64,000 bases of DNA from Scilla litardierei (lineage: Eukaryota > Streptophyta > Magnoliopsida > Asparagales > Asparagaceae). The DNA is taken from the NCBI GenBank assembly GCA_030789695.1, contig CM061141.1, forward strand, positions 194,629,689 to 194,693,688, written 5' to 3'. Below are positions 34,588 to 45,299 of the stretch, piece after piece. The notes beneath the pieces were generated by a model. It saw only the letters and a program-made list of their open reading frames with translations. It did not search any database and was not told the DNA's origin. The translations under genes and the position numbers were made by a program. How positions within the stretch are numbered: the first letter of the stretch is position 1; the number at the start of each line of letters is the position of its first letter.

Positions 34588-35315
34588 ATGTTTTCTCTCT
34601 CATTCGACAGAAAACTCTTTCATCTCCCCTTTCGAACTTCCCAGTCGATCACTCCTCCGTCAATTTCGAGCCGAGACGAAGCCTCTCTCCTTCGATTGTT
34701 TGCTCAGTTGACTCTCGTCAGTCGATCGACAAGTCTTAGGTACATCCTCTTTCGTTTATCGACGCTTGCTTACCCTAGCTTCTTTATTTCGACATTCATG
34801 AATCCAGCTAGACCAGCCTCATCGGGAGAATACTTGGGGATTTCGTTGCTCCACCGATTCCCTCAGCCATTGCGGCTGAACCCTCCCCCCCTCCTGCTGA
34901 ACATCCATCTCATCCTCCACCGTCTGTTCGGCTCGACGATTTCTTTCTTAATCAACTTCGTGACCGAATCTCTTCGATTGAGAAGATTGCCGCTTCCATG
35001 GATCAGAAGCTCACTCTCCTTCTCGAGCTTCAGTACAAATATTTCATGCTTCATGGGTTCCCCATTCATGCCGAACTTCAGGCCATGTTTCCTCCGTCTG
35101 AGGATACTGCCCATGTTGATGTCCCCTCTCCTCTAGGCTTTGTGCTTGTGCCTTCTGAGATCCTGACCCCTGTACATGATCATGCGGAAACCTCTACTGC
35201 GGGTGTGTCATCATCCAAGAAGAAGGCTCGAGCATACCCTACCTGTCGCTCTGCCAGACTGTTGTTTCGCCAATCTGGTCATCCCTCAAATTCATCAGTC
35301 ATCCACATCGACTGA
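34588..35315 (+). pseudogene. Post-pol ORF of Sirevirus C (env position), decayed
   Basis: Two overlapping frames: 34588-35136 (starts MFSLSFDRKLF) and 34998-35315 (MDQKLTLLLELQYKYF ... HID). The second looks like the natural C-terminal part, with a leucine-rich helix and a Ser/Lys linker, so a frameshift near 35000 is likely. Some Sireviruses carry an env-like ORF here, but I see no convincing signal peptide, transmembrane segment or coiled coil, so an envelope role is not supported. Confidence 0.4.
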
Positions 35316-35508
35316 TGTTGTTATTGCTGATATGGACACTCACCCATAGACTTAGATTTTTTTTGTTTTGTTAGGGTTGAGTGTTTCAACATTTTTGTAT
35401 GAATGATGTGGACTGTGTTTTGTTATTTTATGACTGGTGTTGGTATATGGATCATGATGTTCATTTTGATGCACATGGTGGTGTGCATGTATTTTGTTCC
35501 CATATGAT

Positions 35509-35514
<6 letters not shown>

Positions 35515-35567
<53 letters not shown>

Positions 35568-35927
35568 CAAATAACCCGTGCACACGTGCACGTGGACTGG
35601 GAAAAAACGGTCGAAAGGGGGGGAGAATAAATATATGTATGTATATATATATGTATGTATATACTCTTGTCCAAATTCTCTTGTCCAAATTCTTTTGTCC
35701 AATTTCTCTTATCGAATTGCTCTTGATAACATCGCTATTTTATAGAATATATATGTTAGTTTGTATATGTATGTATGTATATGTATATATGTATGTATAT
35801 TTATGTATTTATATACTCTTATCCAAATTCTCTGATCCAATTTTTCTTGATAACATCCCTATTTTATGGAATAGATGTATGTATATGTATGTATGTATAT
35901 GTATGTATGTATATGTATAAATGTATG

Positions 35928-35974
<47 letters not shown>

Positions 35975-36197
35975 TCTTGTCCAAATTCACTTATCCAATT
36001 TCTCTTGTCCAATTTCTCTTATTCAATTTCTCTTATCCAATTTCTCTTAATAACATCCCTATTTTATAGAATAGAATATATGTATGTATATGTATGTATG
36101 TATATGTATGTATGTACATCTATATGTATGTATGTATATATGTATATGTATGTATATACTCTTGTCCAAATTCTCTTGATAACATCCCTATTTTATA

Positions 36198-36258
<61 letters not shown>

Positions 36259-36262
36259 CATG
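35515..36262 (+). repeat. (TA)n/TATG-rich region with 152-185 bp tandem repeat
   Basis: ACTCTTGTCCAAATTCTC-like blocks start at 35663, 35815, 35973 and 36158. Each ends in GATAACATC(C/G)CTATTTTATAGAATA and is followed by a variable TATG/TA run. (TA)n tracts lie at 35513-35564, 35935-35972 and 36200-36254. The Tyr-Ile ORFs predicted here are artefacts. Confidence 0.85.
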
Positions 36263-36548
36263 CAGGTTCTTCGTTCAGTTTCACACATAGTATAATTGTC
36301 TATCATATCTGTGTGAATTTTGTGATATTGTCTCCATGTATGCTATATTCTCTATGTGATGTGATTTGAGACGATATTTTTTGTGTCTCTCAATGTTGAT
36401 ATTGGACCCTTATTCCTCTAATCACCTAAGTTTATAATGTGGTTTATGAGTTTTTGATTAGTATATCTTTATACTCTTGTAATTGTTGTTAGTTCTTATT
36501 TAGCACGATTGTTGTTGTTATTTTACTCCCACCTTTTGGATAATGCCA

Positions 36549-36856
36549 TAGGGGGAGAGAAATAAACAGGTTCATAATGAATATGCTAAGTAAATTCTAA
36601 TTACACTTGAATCTAAGATTGAAATTGCCTTAGATTCAGGGGGAGTAAGATATAATGAATATGGATTATAAATCCTGGATTTCATGGATTCATTTCATTC
36701 ATGCATATCTTACTCATTTGCTTCATTTTATCTATAGATGCCCTAATTTTTATTGTCTAACTTGATTGGCATCTATGTAGGGGGAGTAAGTTTTCTTTAA
36801 GCACAATTATTTATCTTTTTGTTTATGTTTGTTTGTCGTCGTCAAAAAGGGGAGAA
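36549..36856 (+). other. Multiplied polypurine tracts of C
   Basis: AGGGGGAG motifs at about 36549, 36639 and 36779, and the last tract AAAAAGGGGAGAA directly before the LTR at 36857. Repeated polypurine tracts are a known Sirevirus trait; only the last one primes next to the LTR. Confidence 0.65.
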
Positions 36857-37250
36857 TGTTGAGTATTGGACTTCTCCCTACTTGGTGTTAATGATGAGCA
36901 AGCATAAATAGTTGTGACTAATCCCATATTTGCAGTTAATCCATTACCTAAGCATATCATGAAGATCTATTTGCAATGGATGGCACTCAAAGATCATTGA
37001 AAGCAAAGGAAATGGATTGGATGATCGTAGATGGTGATTGAAGCTCCTAGAAGACTTCAAGCTCATGTGTTGGATAGAAGAGAGAGTTCTTAAAATGTAA
37101 TTATCTTGTTTCTCTTCTAGTATGTAGCTTAGAAGTAGAACTTTGTTGGAGCACACACACACATCTTCATTTCAGTCTTAGGATATCATTAGATCAACTT
37201 TCCTTAGACTCCAATTCATTTCTATCTAGATTGTGCAAGTCATGTTTTTT

Positions 37251-37879
37251 ACAGTCGAATGTTGAACGATTTACAGTCGCCTATCTCAAAACAGTCGACT
37301 GTGATTTGTTCTATAGTCGCCTGTTATGCACAAACTTTTTCAGTCTAGTTTTGGGCTTCTTAGCTTTAACTCATACCGACGACTTATGTAGATGTCACAG
37401 GCGCCTGTCCAAGTGACAGTTGACTGTGTTTTGTTAGTCAGTTGCCTGTCTATCCTCAGCCCAATTCTATTCCTATGTTTGGCATGGCCAGTCGACTATT
37501 GTTGGATTTACAGTCGACTGTCAATGCTTCAACAGTCGTCTGTCTTTGAGCCTCTTTGATGACTCAACTCTCTAGAAAATGTTAGGGTTTTGACAGTCAT
37601 CTGTAGAAGGAATTACAGTCGCCTGTTTGGTTTTACAGTCGACTATCTTCTCTTCATCAGTCGCATGTCCTGTATTTCCAGACTTTTCTCAGATTTCCTC
37701 AACTTACCCAGCTTACGGCTAGTCGCATGTAGTAGGATTTACAGTCACCTGTTGGTTTAACAGTCAACTGTCTACACCTCTACAGTCGACTGTCCACGTG
37801 GTAAGTTACCGTTATGAATTCTCACCTACCCTCGGTCACTGTGCAACAGTCGACTGTGAGTTCTTCAACAGTCGATTGT
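37251..37879 (+). promoter_or_regulatory. ACAGTCGACTGT word array in LTR of C
   Basis: Twenty words in groups of 4, 3, 3, 4, 4, 2. Starts are 37251, 37273, 37291, 37313; 37397, 37416, 37438; 37488, 37510, 37532; 37593, 37615, 37635, 37657; 37719, 37741, 37760, 37782; 37846, 37868. Spacing inside groups is 18-22 bp, often 22/18-20/22. The consensus is a perfect 12-bp palindrome. Variation falls mainly in the central GTCGAC. Confidence 0.8.
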
Positions 37880-37964
37880 CACGGGCACAGATTCTATCCG
37901 TTGAGTTTTTCCTCACGGATTTCAAAGGGGGTTTGGTGATTCAGTTTGAAGGGTTTGAGAAACC

Positions 37965-37970
37965 TATAAA
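37965..37970 (+). promoter_or_regulatory. TATA box of LTR C
   Basis: CCTATAAAAGAAG lies 86 bp after the last word of the array, a good plant TATA match with the expected place in an LTR. Confidence 0.6.
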
Positions 37971-38650
37971 AGAAGCCTCTACTGTTCCATTGAGAGGCTA
38001 GACTCTTTGATCATCTCTTGCTCAAACATTCAAGCTTTCATTTTGTTAAAGATCAAAGCTCTCAAAATCCAATAGCCCTAGAATTCCAGTCTTTCTTCTC
38101 TTGCTCTCCAACCTAGAACCAAAGAGAAATCTTCTAGGCATTTGGTACTATCAAGAGAAAGGGCTGTCCTCTCTTCCAAGAGAGTCTTTCAACACACAAC
38201 ACACTTCTCCTTCAAGTTCTACTTCAAGGCATAGGTGATTGTAAGTGTTGCTTAATTTCATATTTCATAACTTTCGATATTTGATTTACTCCCAGGTTGT
38301 GAGAGTGGTTTGCTTGCTCCCAAGTTGTGGGAGTCAAGGACATCGAGTGTATTTCGATTTCACTTGTAGGGTTGCTACAAATGGGTTTTTAAGGAAACCT
38401 CAAGTTAGGGTTTTAACTTGAGTATCCGGTTGTTTACCGGGTGGAAGGGGCGTAGGATTACCGGGTACAAGTCGGGAAGTGACTTGGGTAATCCGAACCC
38501 TTGAGACATCCTTGAGTTTGCATTTGTTTCATTTTGGGTTTACACTTATTCTGCACTATTTGTTGGTTAGGAATTTAATTTGGTGTAACTATCTTTTTAA
38601 ATTACATAAACACTATTCAACCCCCCTTCTAGTGTTTTCCTTATAGCCAG

Positions 38651-39300
38651 GGACCTTACATAACGGTCCATCTTTGATGATAGCGAGATCATCTCCGAGA
38701 ATAAAGATAGTGTTCGCCCATTTATTCTTGTGTTTAATAACAAACCTCGTGGGGTTAGCGGGATCCAATGGGCAAATGAGCTGGAACATTGACTGGGTAT
38801 AAATTTATCTTCCTTGGTAGGCCTCGGGGCTATTAGGCCGAGGCGTACCATTCTCAGTGGACCTTGCTCTTCAAGTAGAATTCATCTACCCACTTCGCAG
38901 GCTGGACCCATGTATCAACAATGGCCTACATCACTTAGACTTAAACCTAACATTGATTGAGACTCATTGATGTCAAATCTCATTAAATGGTCATGGTAGT
39001 CAAAGCGGGAATGTTTGATTTGAACTGCCAAAACTCTGTTTCCTTGCTCCGCTCCTTGCTCCGGTTCGAGTTTCAGAACATCAACGGCATCAGATATGGA
39101 CACATGTTTCCTCTTGAATGGCCAAGCCTGGTTCGGGCCCTGGATTTCTGACATAAAAAAGAGAGAGTAAAATGACAGGGCAAATTCATCTCGTCTCCAA
39201 ATTTTGGAAAGCTTGCTTCTTCCTCTGCTTCCTTTGACTTTCGTCTGACCTTGCTGATGTAGCCTTCTTCTCCCCTTCACGTTTATTTTAGATCTTCCAA
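38651..39300 (-). other. Unassigned end region of E
   Basis: Two minus-strand open stretches (38597-38851, overlapping the Copia LTR end, and 38915-39370) contain protein-like runs such as LAVQIKHSRFDYHDHL. I recognise no family. It may be a part of E's 3' end, a decayed ORF of another element, or chance. Confidence 0.3.
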
Positions 39301-41422
39301 TCATGTGGCTACCTTTGATAATCAGAGAACTATCTCTGTCCAAAGTTTTGCGACGTCTCGACCCTCTCAATATACCCTAGTATTAGGGAAGGGAAAAGGA
39401 TTGCTAATGGAACTCAGACTTCCCATTCTTCGGACCGGTGATTCTTCTACCTTGCCTCAAGAAATCTTAGATATGGTGTCGGATTTATCTTTCAACCTGG
39501 CCATCAAGATTCAGTCTGGTTATCTTTCCCCTCCTTATAAGCTTAGGATCTCTGAGTTGAATGAAAGGGTTTGCTTTCCTCGAAGACAAGAGATCAGGGT
39601 ATATTTGATATCCTTCTTGTTTTATCTTTGTTTTCCACTCCATCCATTTATCCTATAGATTTTGAGTTTTTTAGAACTCCCCCTCTGCTAGCTTGCACCT
39701 TGCGTTATTACTCCGATGGTTGGGTATACCATGCTTTACGAGCTTCGTAAGGTAAAACCATCCATTCGGCTCTTTAAGTACTTCTTTCAAGTGGAGATTG
39801 ATTCTCGAGCGATATTGTATCACAAAATCCCTCGCAAGAAAAGAAAACTCATTTATGATCTCCCTAACTTTGACCATAATTAGAAATACACTTTTGCATT
39901 CATTTGTCTCCCATATGTGGGTTCGCTTCTCACTCATTGGAGTACCCCCCCAATCTTTATGCTTTCAAGGAATTAAGATTACCTCCTTACGAGATCAAAG
40001 TAGCCACCATTTTGTCGAGCCGGCCGTCGGAAGAGAGGTCAATCACCTTTTTGTTAGAGGGCAATCTGATGAAGACCTTCTTGGTGAACCTGGTTAACAT
40101 ATGCTGTTTCGATGCTCCTCTTACGACCACTTATATTAATTTCTTTTCTCCTTTACAGAGATGGCCGGCCAGAAGCTCGTGAATTTGCCACCCGAAGTGC
40201 AAAAGCTTCGTCGGGAACAGAGGAGGAAAAAGAGAACAGAGGAGGAAAAGGAGAATAGATAGTTCTTCCACTGCCCTCCAGTCCATCCTAGCCAGAGATC
40301 ATCTGAGGAAAAATACATTGGAATGACTTCAGGGTCGTTGTCTCAGACTTCTCTGCTGACGACTACTAGTCCAAGTATTCCATGCACTGGTCGGTTATTG
40401 TCCCTATCCCCTGCCTTGGATGTTCCTGTTTCAAGCCCCCCTCAACTATTCAAGGACTCGATGGTCGTGGAATATCTGCTTAATAAAAGGAGTCTCCCCT
40501 TGGTCGAGCTAGGGAATATCGACAAGAGAAGCAAGGTCGAGAATATAGTTCCTCTGGCCACAGTTTTGGTGAAGGGGGTGCCTCACGTCCTCTGTTATTG
40601 AGGCACATGCAACTGCCCATGATCGTCCTCGATCAGAGACTACACCCACCCCAAGCCCTCCTAAAGACGGTGGCCTTAGGGTGGCGTTGACCTACCGATT
40701 CCTTTGGCAGGCCCAATACCCTCTGAATACGAGAGAATGTTGGTGTTGAATCGGCATTCTTCCACTTCACAGGAAGTAATTCGAGGAGAACACCAACAAC
40801 CTCCTTTCATCATATGGGGAGACGAGTCGGCCTTTTTGGATTTTAGGGCGACCGATCATATTATGGAGAACTCCATTCTCCCTCGCGACCGTGAAGGCCT
40901 TCGTGGAATGGACTGTGAAAGTATCGCCAACTTCGTGGCAGGATGTGGTTACCAGGTTGGTCAGTTATTGCTACATCCTTTCTTTACATTATTTATACAT
41001 CTGACCTGGGTTTTGCTCAACTGTCCATATTTAGGGCGGAGCTCCGCCGTCGAGCCATGTAGACGACCGGCCTGGAGGTGCAACTCAATTTTGAGCACCA
41101 AAGAGTAGAAGCCGCCGAGAAAAGAGCATCTAAAGTTGAAGCTCGAAATAAAAAGTTAGAAAAGGACTTGGATAAATCATTGGATGCCAAGTCGACAGTT
41201 GAATGGGAACTATCGAAGGCAAAGGACAACGTTACTTCGTTATCTGGTGCAAAGAAGACCACAGAGGCTCGATGGGAGAAAGAAAGATCTGAGGTCCAAA
41301 CTCATATTGCGGATTTGGAATGCTCGGTGGTTTCATCAGAGGCCCTGAGAACTGAGCTTGCCGCTATGTTGCAACATTCCTTGAAGGAGTTCCTCGCGCC
41401 AGGGGGTGATGGTACCATGTAA
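39300..41422 (+). pseudogene. Antisense ORF of Tat element E, decayed
   Basis: Segments in order: MELRLPILRTGDSSTLP (39400), DLPNFDHN (about 39858) in a segment aligned with DLPIFDH of E2, a Lys/Arg-rich stretch (40190-40260), PIPSEYERMLVLNRH with MENSILPRDREGL (40704-40920), and a coiled coil (41078-41422). Frames change between segments and there are stops. The gene runs opposite to the integrase of E. The family is known from plant Tat elements as an extra ORF of unknown function. Its second copy at 6277-7914 supports real past coding. Confidence 0.55.
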
Positions 41423-41749
41423 TTAAGCTATAGAACTTTTAGTATTTTGTTTAGATTTGGCACAAATTTTTGTGTAACCTGGTCATCTATAAGAGGGTTG
41501 CTTTTTACTAATGTTTATTTGAAAACCGAGGTTTGACTGAGTTTTATCCCATATGTATATGCTCCCTCAACAATTTGAGACTCAGCATAGAAGGAATAAC
41601 TGAGCTTGAATCGTTGAATAATTGGCACAACACGATTTATTCGGTTTCGTTGGCACAATAATCCCACTCGCATAGCCCAACTAGCGTGGTCAAGATCAGC
41701 TTGTAAGGGTAAAAAGATCGGGATTATTTGTTCATCCGTCTACGAGAAG
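41423..41749 (+). other. AT-rich spacer of E, no gene
   Basis: Lies between the antisense ORF and the tandem repeats. No ORF or structure I can support. Confidence 0.5.
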
Positions 41750-41992
41750 CGATTGGAGGCGAGGGGCGTGGCCCCTTCGACTTACGGCCGACGATGACGG
41801 CCATTCAGTGGCGAGGGGATAGCCCCTTGACTTACGGCTGACGACACATGGGTCGTTCAGTGGTGAGGGAGCATGGCCTCTCGACTTATGGCTAATGATG
41901 GGGGTCGTTCAGTGGCGATGGAGCATGCCCCTCGACTTACGGATGACGACGGGGGTCTTTATGTGGCGAGGGAGCATGGCTCCTCAACTTAT
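41750..41992 (-). repeat. Tandem repeat, 50-54 bp unit, about 4.5 copies
   Basis: GACTTACGG-like blocks at about 41779, 41829, 41883, 41933 and 41986, each with GGCGAGGG and GTCGTTCAGT nearby. Same unit as 2997-3235, in complement. It lies between the pol end and the antisense ORF. Confidence 0.8.
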
Positions 41993-42179
41993 GTTTGCCC
42001 ATAGTCATATGACCCAATCGTCCTATTGCAATGCAAAAGCGGAGACATGACTTTTAAGGCAAACTTAACCCTCAGACGTATTCTGGAGATTTGCACAAAA
42101 CAAGACATTGCAACCCCTGTATTTGTAATGCATTTATAAGCTCAACAAAATACAAGCAATAACAATGACATTACTTTCC

Positions 42180-42452
42180 TTTCATGCATGCCAATTGATA
42201 GTATTTTCACAAGTGCTCCGCATTACAGGGATGGGTAAGCTCCTTATCCTCCATGGTAGAAAGCTTATAGGTGGTTGGGCCAAGGATATCAATCACCTTG
42301 TGAGGGACTTCCCATTTTGTTGCGAGCTTGCCTTGTCTTGCTATCTCCAGAGAAAAGGTAGCTTTTCACAATACGAGATCACATATGCGAAAACTTTGCC
42401 CTCGAACTCTTGAATTGTAGTAGCAAGCTACTCGACCCTTCTGTCTGATGAG
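42180..42452 (-). pseudogene. C-terminal end of Tat integrase (E), decayed
   Basis: On minus, the segment reads through YYNSRVRG-like and KLATKWEVPHKVI, YKLSTMEDKEL and NAEHL, matching the C-terminal end of plant Gypsy integrases (pattern GKL..NWEGPYKV...WNA.HLK.YY). It contains frameshifts and stops. It was separated from the catalytic core at 48117-48700 by insertion of D. Confidence 0.7.
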
Positions 42453-42457
42453 GGTGG

Positions 42458-44092
42458 TGATTTGGGGTGACTATTGCATAATTAACCCCTTATCTAGCAC
42501 CATTTTGTGTGTATATGATGCTTAATTGGTCTCTAATACGTTCGTATTTTGTATATCATCATTTATTATAGCAAACCATTGATTTGTGCACAAAATATGA
42601 ATTTTATTGAGTATTTCTACATTTTTATATTTTTCATGGCTAGCTCGATTTCACGTTTCCAACGACTATTTATTTGTATTTTTCTGAGATCTGTGCTAAT
42701 TACTTTGAATTTTTGAATGCAGAATACACTGTAATTGGAGAAATACGACCGAAATATGCTAAATTACTGCGTATATACGCCACTGCCGCCCAACTGTGCA
42801 GCCACGTGGCCTCAATCGGGCGCTTCTCACTCGAATCCAACGCATCAAAGCAAGCGACGACGCGGAACTTCGTGGACCGGTTAATTAGATCCAATGGTTC
42901 AAACGCGAAGACGAAGGTAGATCGAAGTCGATCAAAATGCGGGCGGCGTGGCATCATTTCCGCAATTGGCACTTAATCGGATGGCTGCAAACAGATTCGG
43001 ATTCAGCGCTTAGCGGGCGAATGTGTGAAGCAGGCGGCAACCCGCTAAGGGGACACGTGTCGCCTACACAGCGGATCCCGCTTCGATTGTGCGGTTGACA
43101 TTTGCAGCGGACGATTGAAGCAGGTACGGTTCGATTTCTAAGTGGGTTTCGAACCCGTTAAGCCTCTAAAACCCGCAATGCCTGTATATAAGCGTAATTT
43201 AGGGTTTTTGACCGTATTCTTGCGTATTGGGGGCTCTAGGAGCCGTATGTTGAGGCGAAATTTGGAGGCCCTGGAGACAGAGACCAGAGCTATCATCTGA
43301 AGGAGATTTGGGTCTATTTGGAGAAATTTGGTGATAAATTCCCTATCTTTAGCCTTGTATTTCACGTATTTGGCTTGTATTTGAAGTATTATTCATGTGT
43401 TTTGAGTGTTTTGTGATGTATTTGTCTATGAATACTGAAACTTTCCTCTCCATGCGTGGTTAATCTTCAAATGTGTGGGTTGTGATGTAGTTAGGGTATT
43501 GTATTCTTTGATTTCGATATCTTTTTGCCCTAAATTCATGTTATAATCACGTATTTTGTCGATTTCTACATATATCTTGTTTGGATATGTTACACGGAGA
43601 CGTGGGCATGCTTGAATTGAATATGATTTGAGTAAGACGTATTCGTGATGCGATCCGAGAGGATGTATCGTGACCCGAGAGGGCACTTGTGCGTATTTTC
43701 TTCATGAAATAGTTATTATACGTGATTACTCTTTGGCACGTTTTTATGCGCTTTATCGCTATATTTTCCGACGTTCTCGCGCCCTAGCCGGACGAAACGT
43801 TGAGCTATAGAAAAGATATTAATAATCATTGATTGCATATACCCTAACGATACTCTCCATATTAGTACCCTATATCGAATTCACTATAATTATCGTAGGA
43901 TTCTCTTTTATTAAATAAAACCATCGATACCATATCTTTAGGTGGTTGGTTATTATCGTTTTAGTACTCTTTATAAACTGAGATTCATGGTTTTGCAGGT
44001 CATTTGTCCCGTGGATACGATTCTGGACTCTCCTGGTACTACTTGCATGATCTCCTACGCTTGGGAGTATTAGCTCACATTATTTTGAGTCA
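42458..44092 (+). mobile_element. 5' LTR of D
   Basis: Starts TGATTTGGGGTGAC and ends TTTTGAGTCA just before the primer site region. TATA-like TGTATATAAGCG is near 43181. Differs from the 3' LTR at many scattered sites and by indels, so D is not recent. Confidence 0.85.
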
Positions 44093-44096
44093 GGCA

Positions 44097-44117
44097 AGTT
44101 TTTGACGCCGTTGTCGG
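44097..44117 (+). other. Primer binding site of D
   Basis: AGTTTTTGACGCCGTTGTCG lies four bases after the LTR end and matches the Athila/Tat primer site with two or three changes. Confidence 0.75.
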
Positions 44118-44244
44118 GGATAACGGTACTTGTAAGCTACAATTTTAGTTCGTATGGAGGAACATTTGGTGAGATCCTTCCATCTTATAGTTTAGGATTT
44201 TCATTATTTTTTTTGTTTTGTTTTCTTTTAAAAAAATTCAAAAA

Positions 44245-44616
44245 ATGGAGTATATGAAATTCTATTCCACAAACAATTGGTATGATGCAGAGTACGATGT
44301 TGCACACAAACATAGGATGGAGGAGCTTAAAATCGTTAATTTTAATCAGACAGATTATGAAACTTTCTTTCAGGCCTGGAGGAGGTTCACAGACATAGTA
44401 TCGAGCTATCTGCAGCATGGGTACACAAAGAAAGAGCTTATGGTGTCCTTCTTATTTGGACTACAACCACAGCTGCAGGAATTTTTGGGAGTCACGACGC
44501 CGACAGAGGCATGGAAGTATATGGAGTCCTTACACAAAATGATCAGACCACTAATGAGGCTTCAGAGCGTGATTCAACGGAGCCTTCATGCCTTGATCAA
44601 GGAGAGCAAAGCGTAG
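44245..44616 (+). pseudogene. Gag-like ORF of D
   Basis: Starts MEYMKFYSTNNWYDAEYD; the segment ETFFQAWRRFTDI ... YLQHGYTKKEL ... FLFGLQPQLQEFL follows the pattern of Gypsy gag (YEAWERFKDL, CPHHG, FYNGL) but is much diverged. It stops at 44614-44616. A further open stretch (44808-45293), rich in Asn, Ser and Glu, may be its former continuation in another frame. No CCHC knuckle or DLGAS protease motif is seen. A remnant of gag in a non-autonomous element is the best reading. Confidence 0.45.
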
Positions 44617-45299
44617 AGATACCATTGCAACCCTTGAAAGTGGAAGTTTATTTGCTCATTCAGACATAGGAGGCTACATCCCATCAATTCCAAGAAAACT
44701 TCCTTGCTCGGAGTCGGCAAATCCAGCAATCCATTGAAAATCTTACTCTGATTGCCACTTGCTTAGAAGAAAGTAATTCTTTTGAAATTCAATTTCAAGA
44801 ATCTAATATGAGTTCATCTTCTATTGCATGTATATCGAACGAGCCATATCATGATGAAAACACAAATCATAATATCAACACGGCCGGAAGCATGTGCAAC
44901 GGAGATGACAAGCTAGCAATTTTAGTTGAACAGGAGGAGGAGACAGCTAGGGACATTGGTTTAGAGACTATCGCGATGGAGCCCGAACCACTCTTTTCCC
45001 CAGTTTTTTCCCAAAATCATTTATCCATCTCCCCAATGACTGAGCATCATACCGAGAGTAGTGCACATTTTTCAGGTAGTAGTCATCAACATGCCTTACT
45101 TTATTTTATGTACTTTGATGACTATATTTGGAATATGTTTGCGGCAAAGAATTTTAGACTAAATTGGACTGACATAACTCATCTCTTGCAGGACATACAT
45201 AATCACTTTATAGAGATGCTTGGAGTTGTGTTGATGGGGTCATATTTAAATTTCGGAGGAAGAATACTCGCGAGGAGCGCAAGGAGCAGATAGACCAAC

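Larger units (their letters stand above)
28914..38650 (+). mobile_element. Decayed Sirevirus-type Copia element C
   Basis: Order gag, protease, integrase, RT, RNase H (Copia order), then a long spacer with a post-pol ORF, multiplied polypurine tracts and a 3' LTR. The gag C-terminal layout and the AGGGGGAG tracts fit Sireviruses. The 5' LTR and the start of gag are lost at the junction with G. Many stops and frameshifts show an old copy. Confidence 0.8.
36857..38650 (+). mobile_element. 3' LTR of Sirevirus C
   Basis: Starts TGTTGAGTATTGG after the polypurine tract. Contains the word array (37251-37879), the TATA box (37965) and the pyrimidine-rich CAACCCCCCTTCTAG tail typical of Copia LTRs near 38620-38637. 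The exact CA end is unclear; sequence of another element starts at about 38650. Confidence 0.7.
38651..42452 (-). mobile_element. 3' part of Tat-lineage Gypsy element E
   Basis: On minus: end of integrase (42452-42180), a 50-54 bp tandem array (41992-41750), then a region holding an antisense ORF (plus strand, 39300-41422) and an unassigned end (39300-38651). The integrase continues across the inserted element D to 48117-48726. The layout pol, tandem repeats, antisense ORF matches known Tat-type elements. The 3' LTR was not recognised. Confidence 0.6.

Noticed and set aside
34588..35136. Functional envelope glycoprotein in Sirevirus C
   Set aside because: The position fits, but no signal peptide, membrane anchor or coiled coil is seen and the frame is broken.
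35565..35640. Short MITE between TA runs
   Set aside because: CGTGCACACGTGCACG is palindromic, but I found no matching end pair or second copy.
35352..36295. Tyr-Ile-rich proteins
   Set aside because: Translations of (TA)n and TATG runs; same for 26443-26892, 54614-54922, 55102-55380, 55591-56148 and 62261-62512.
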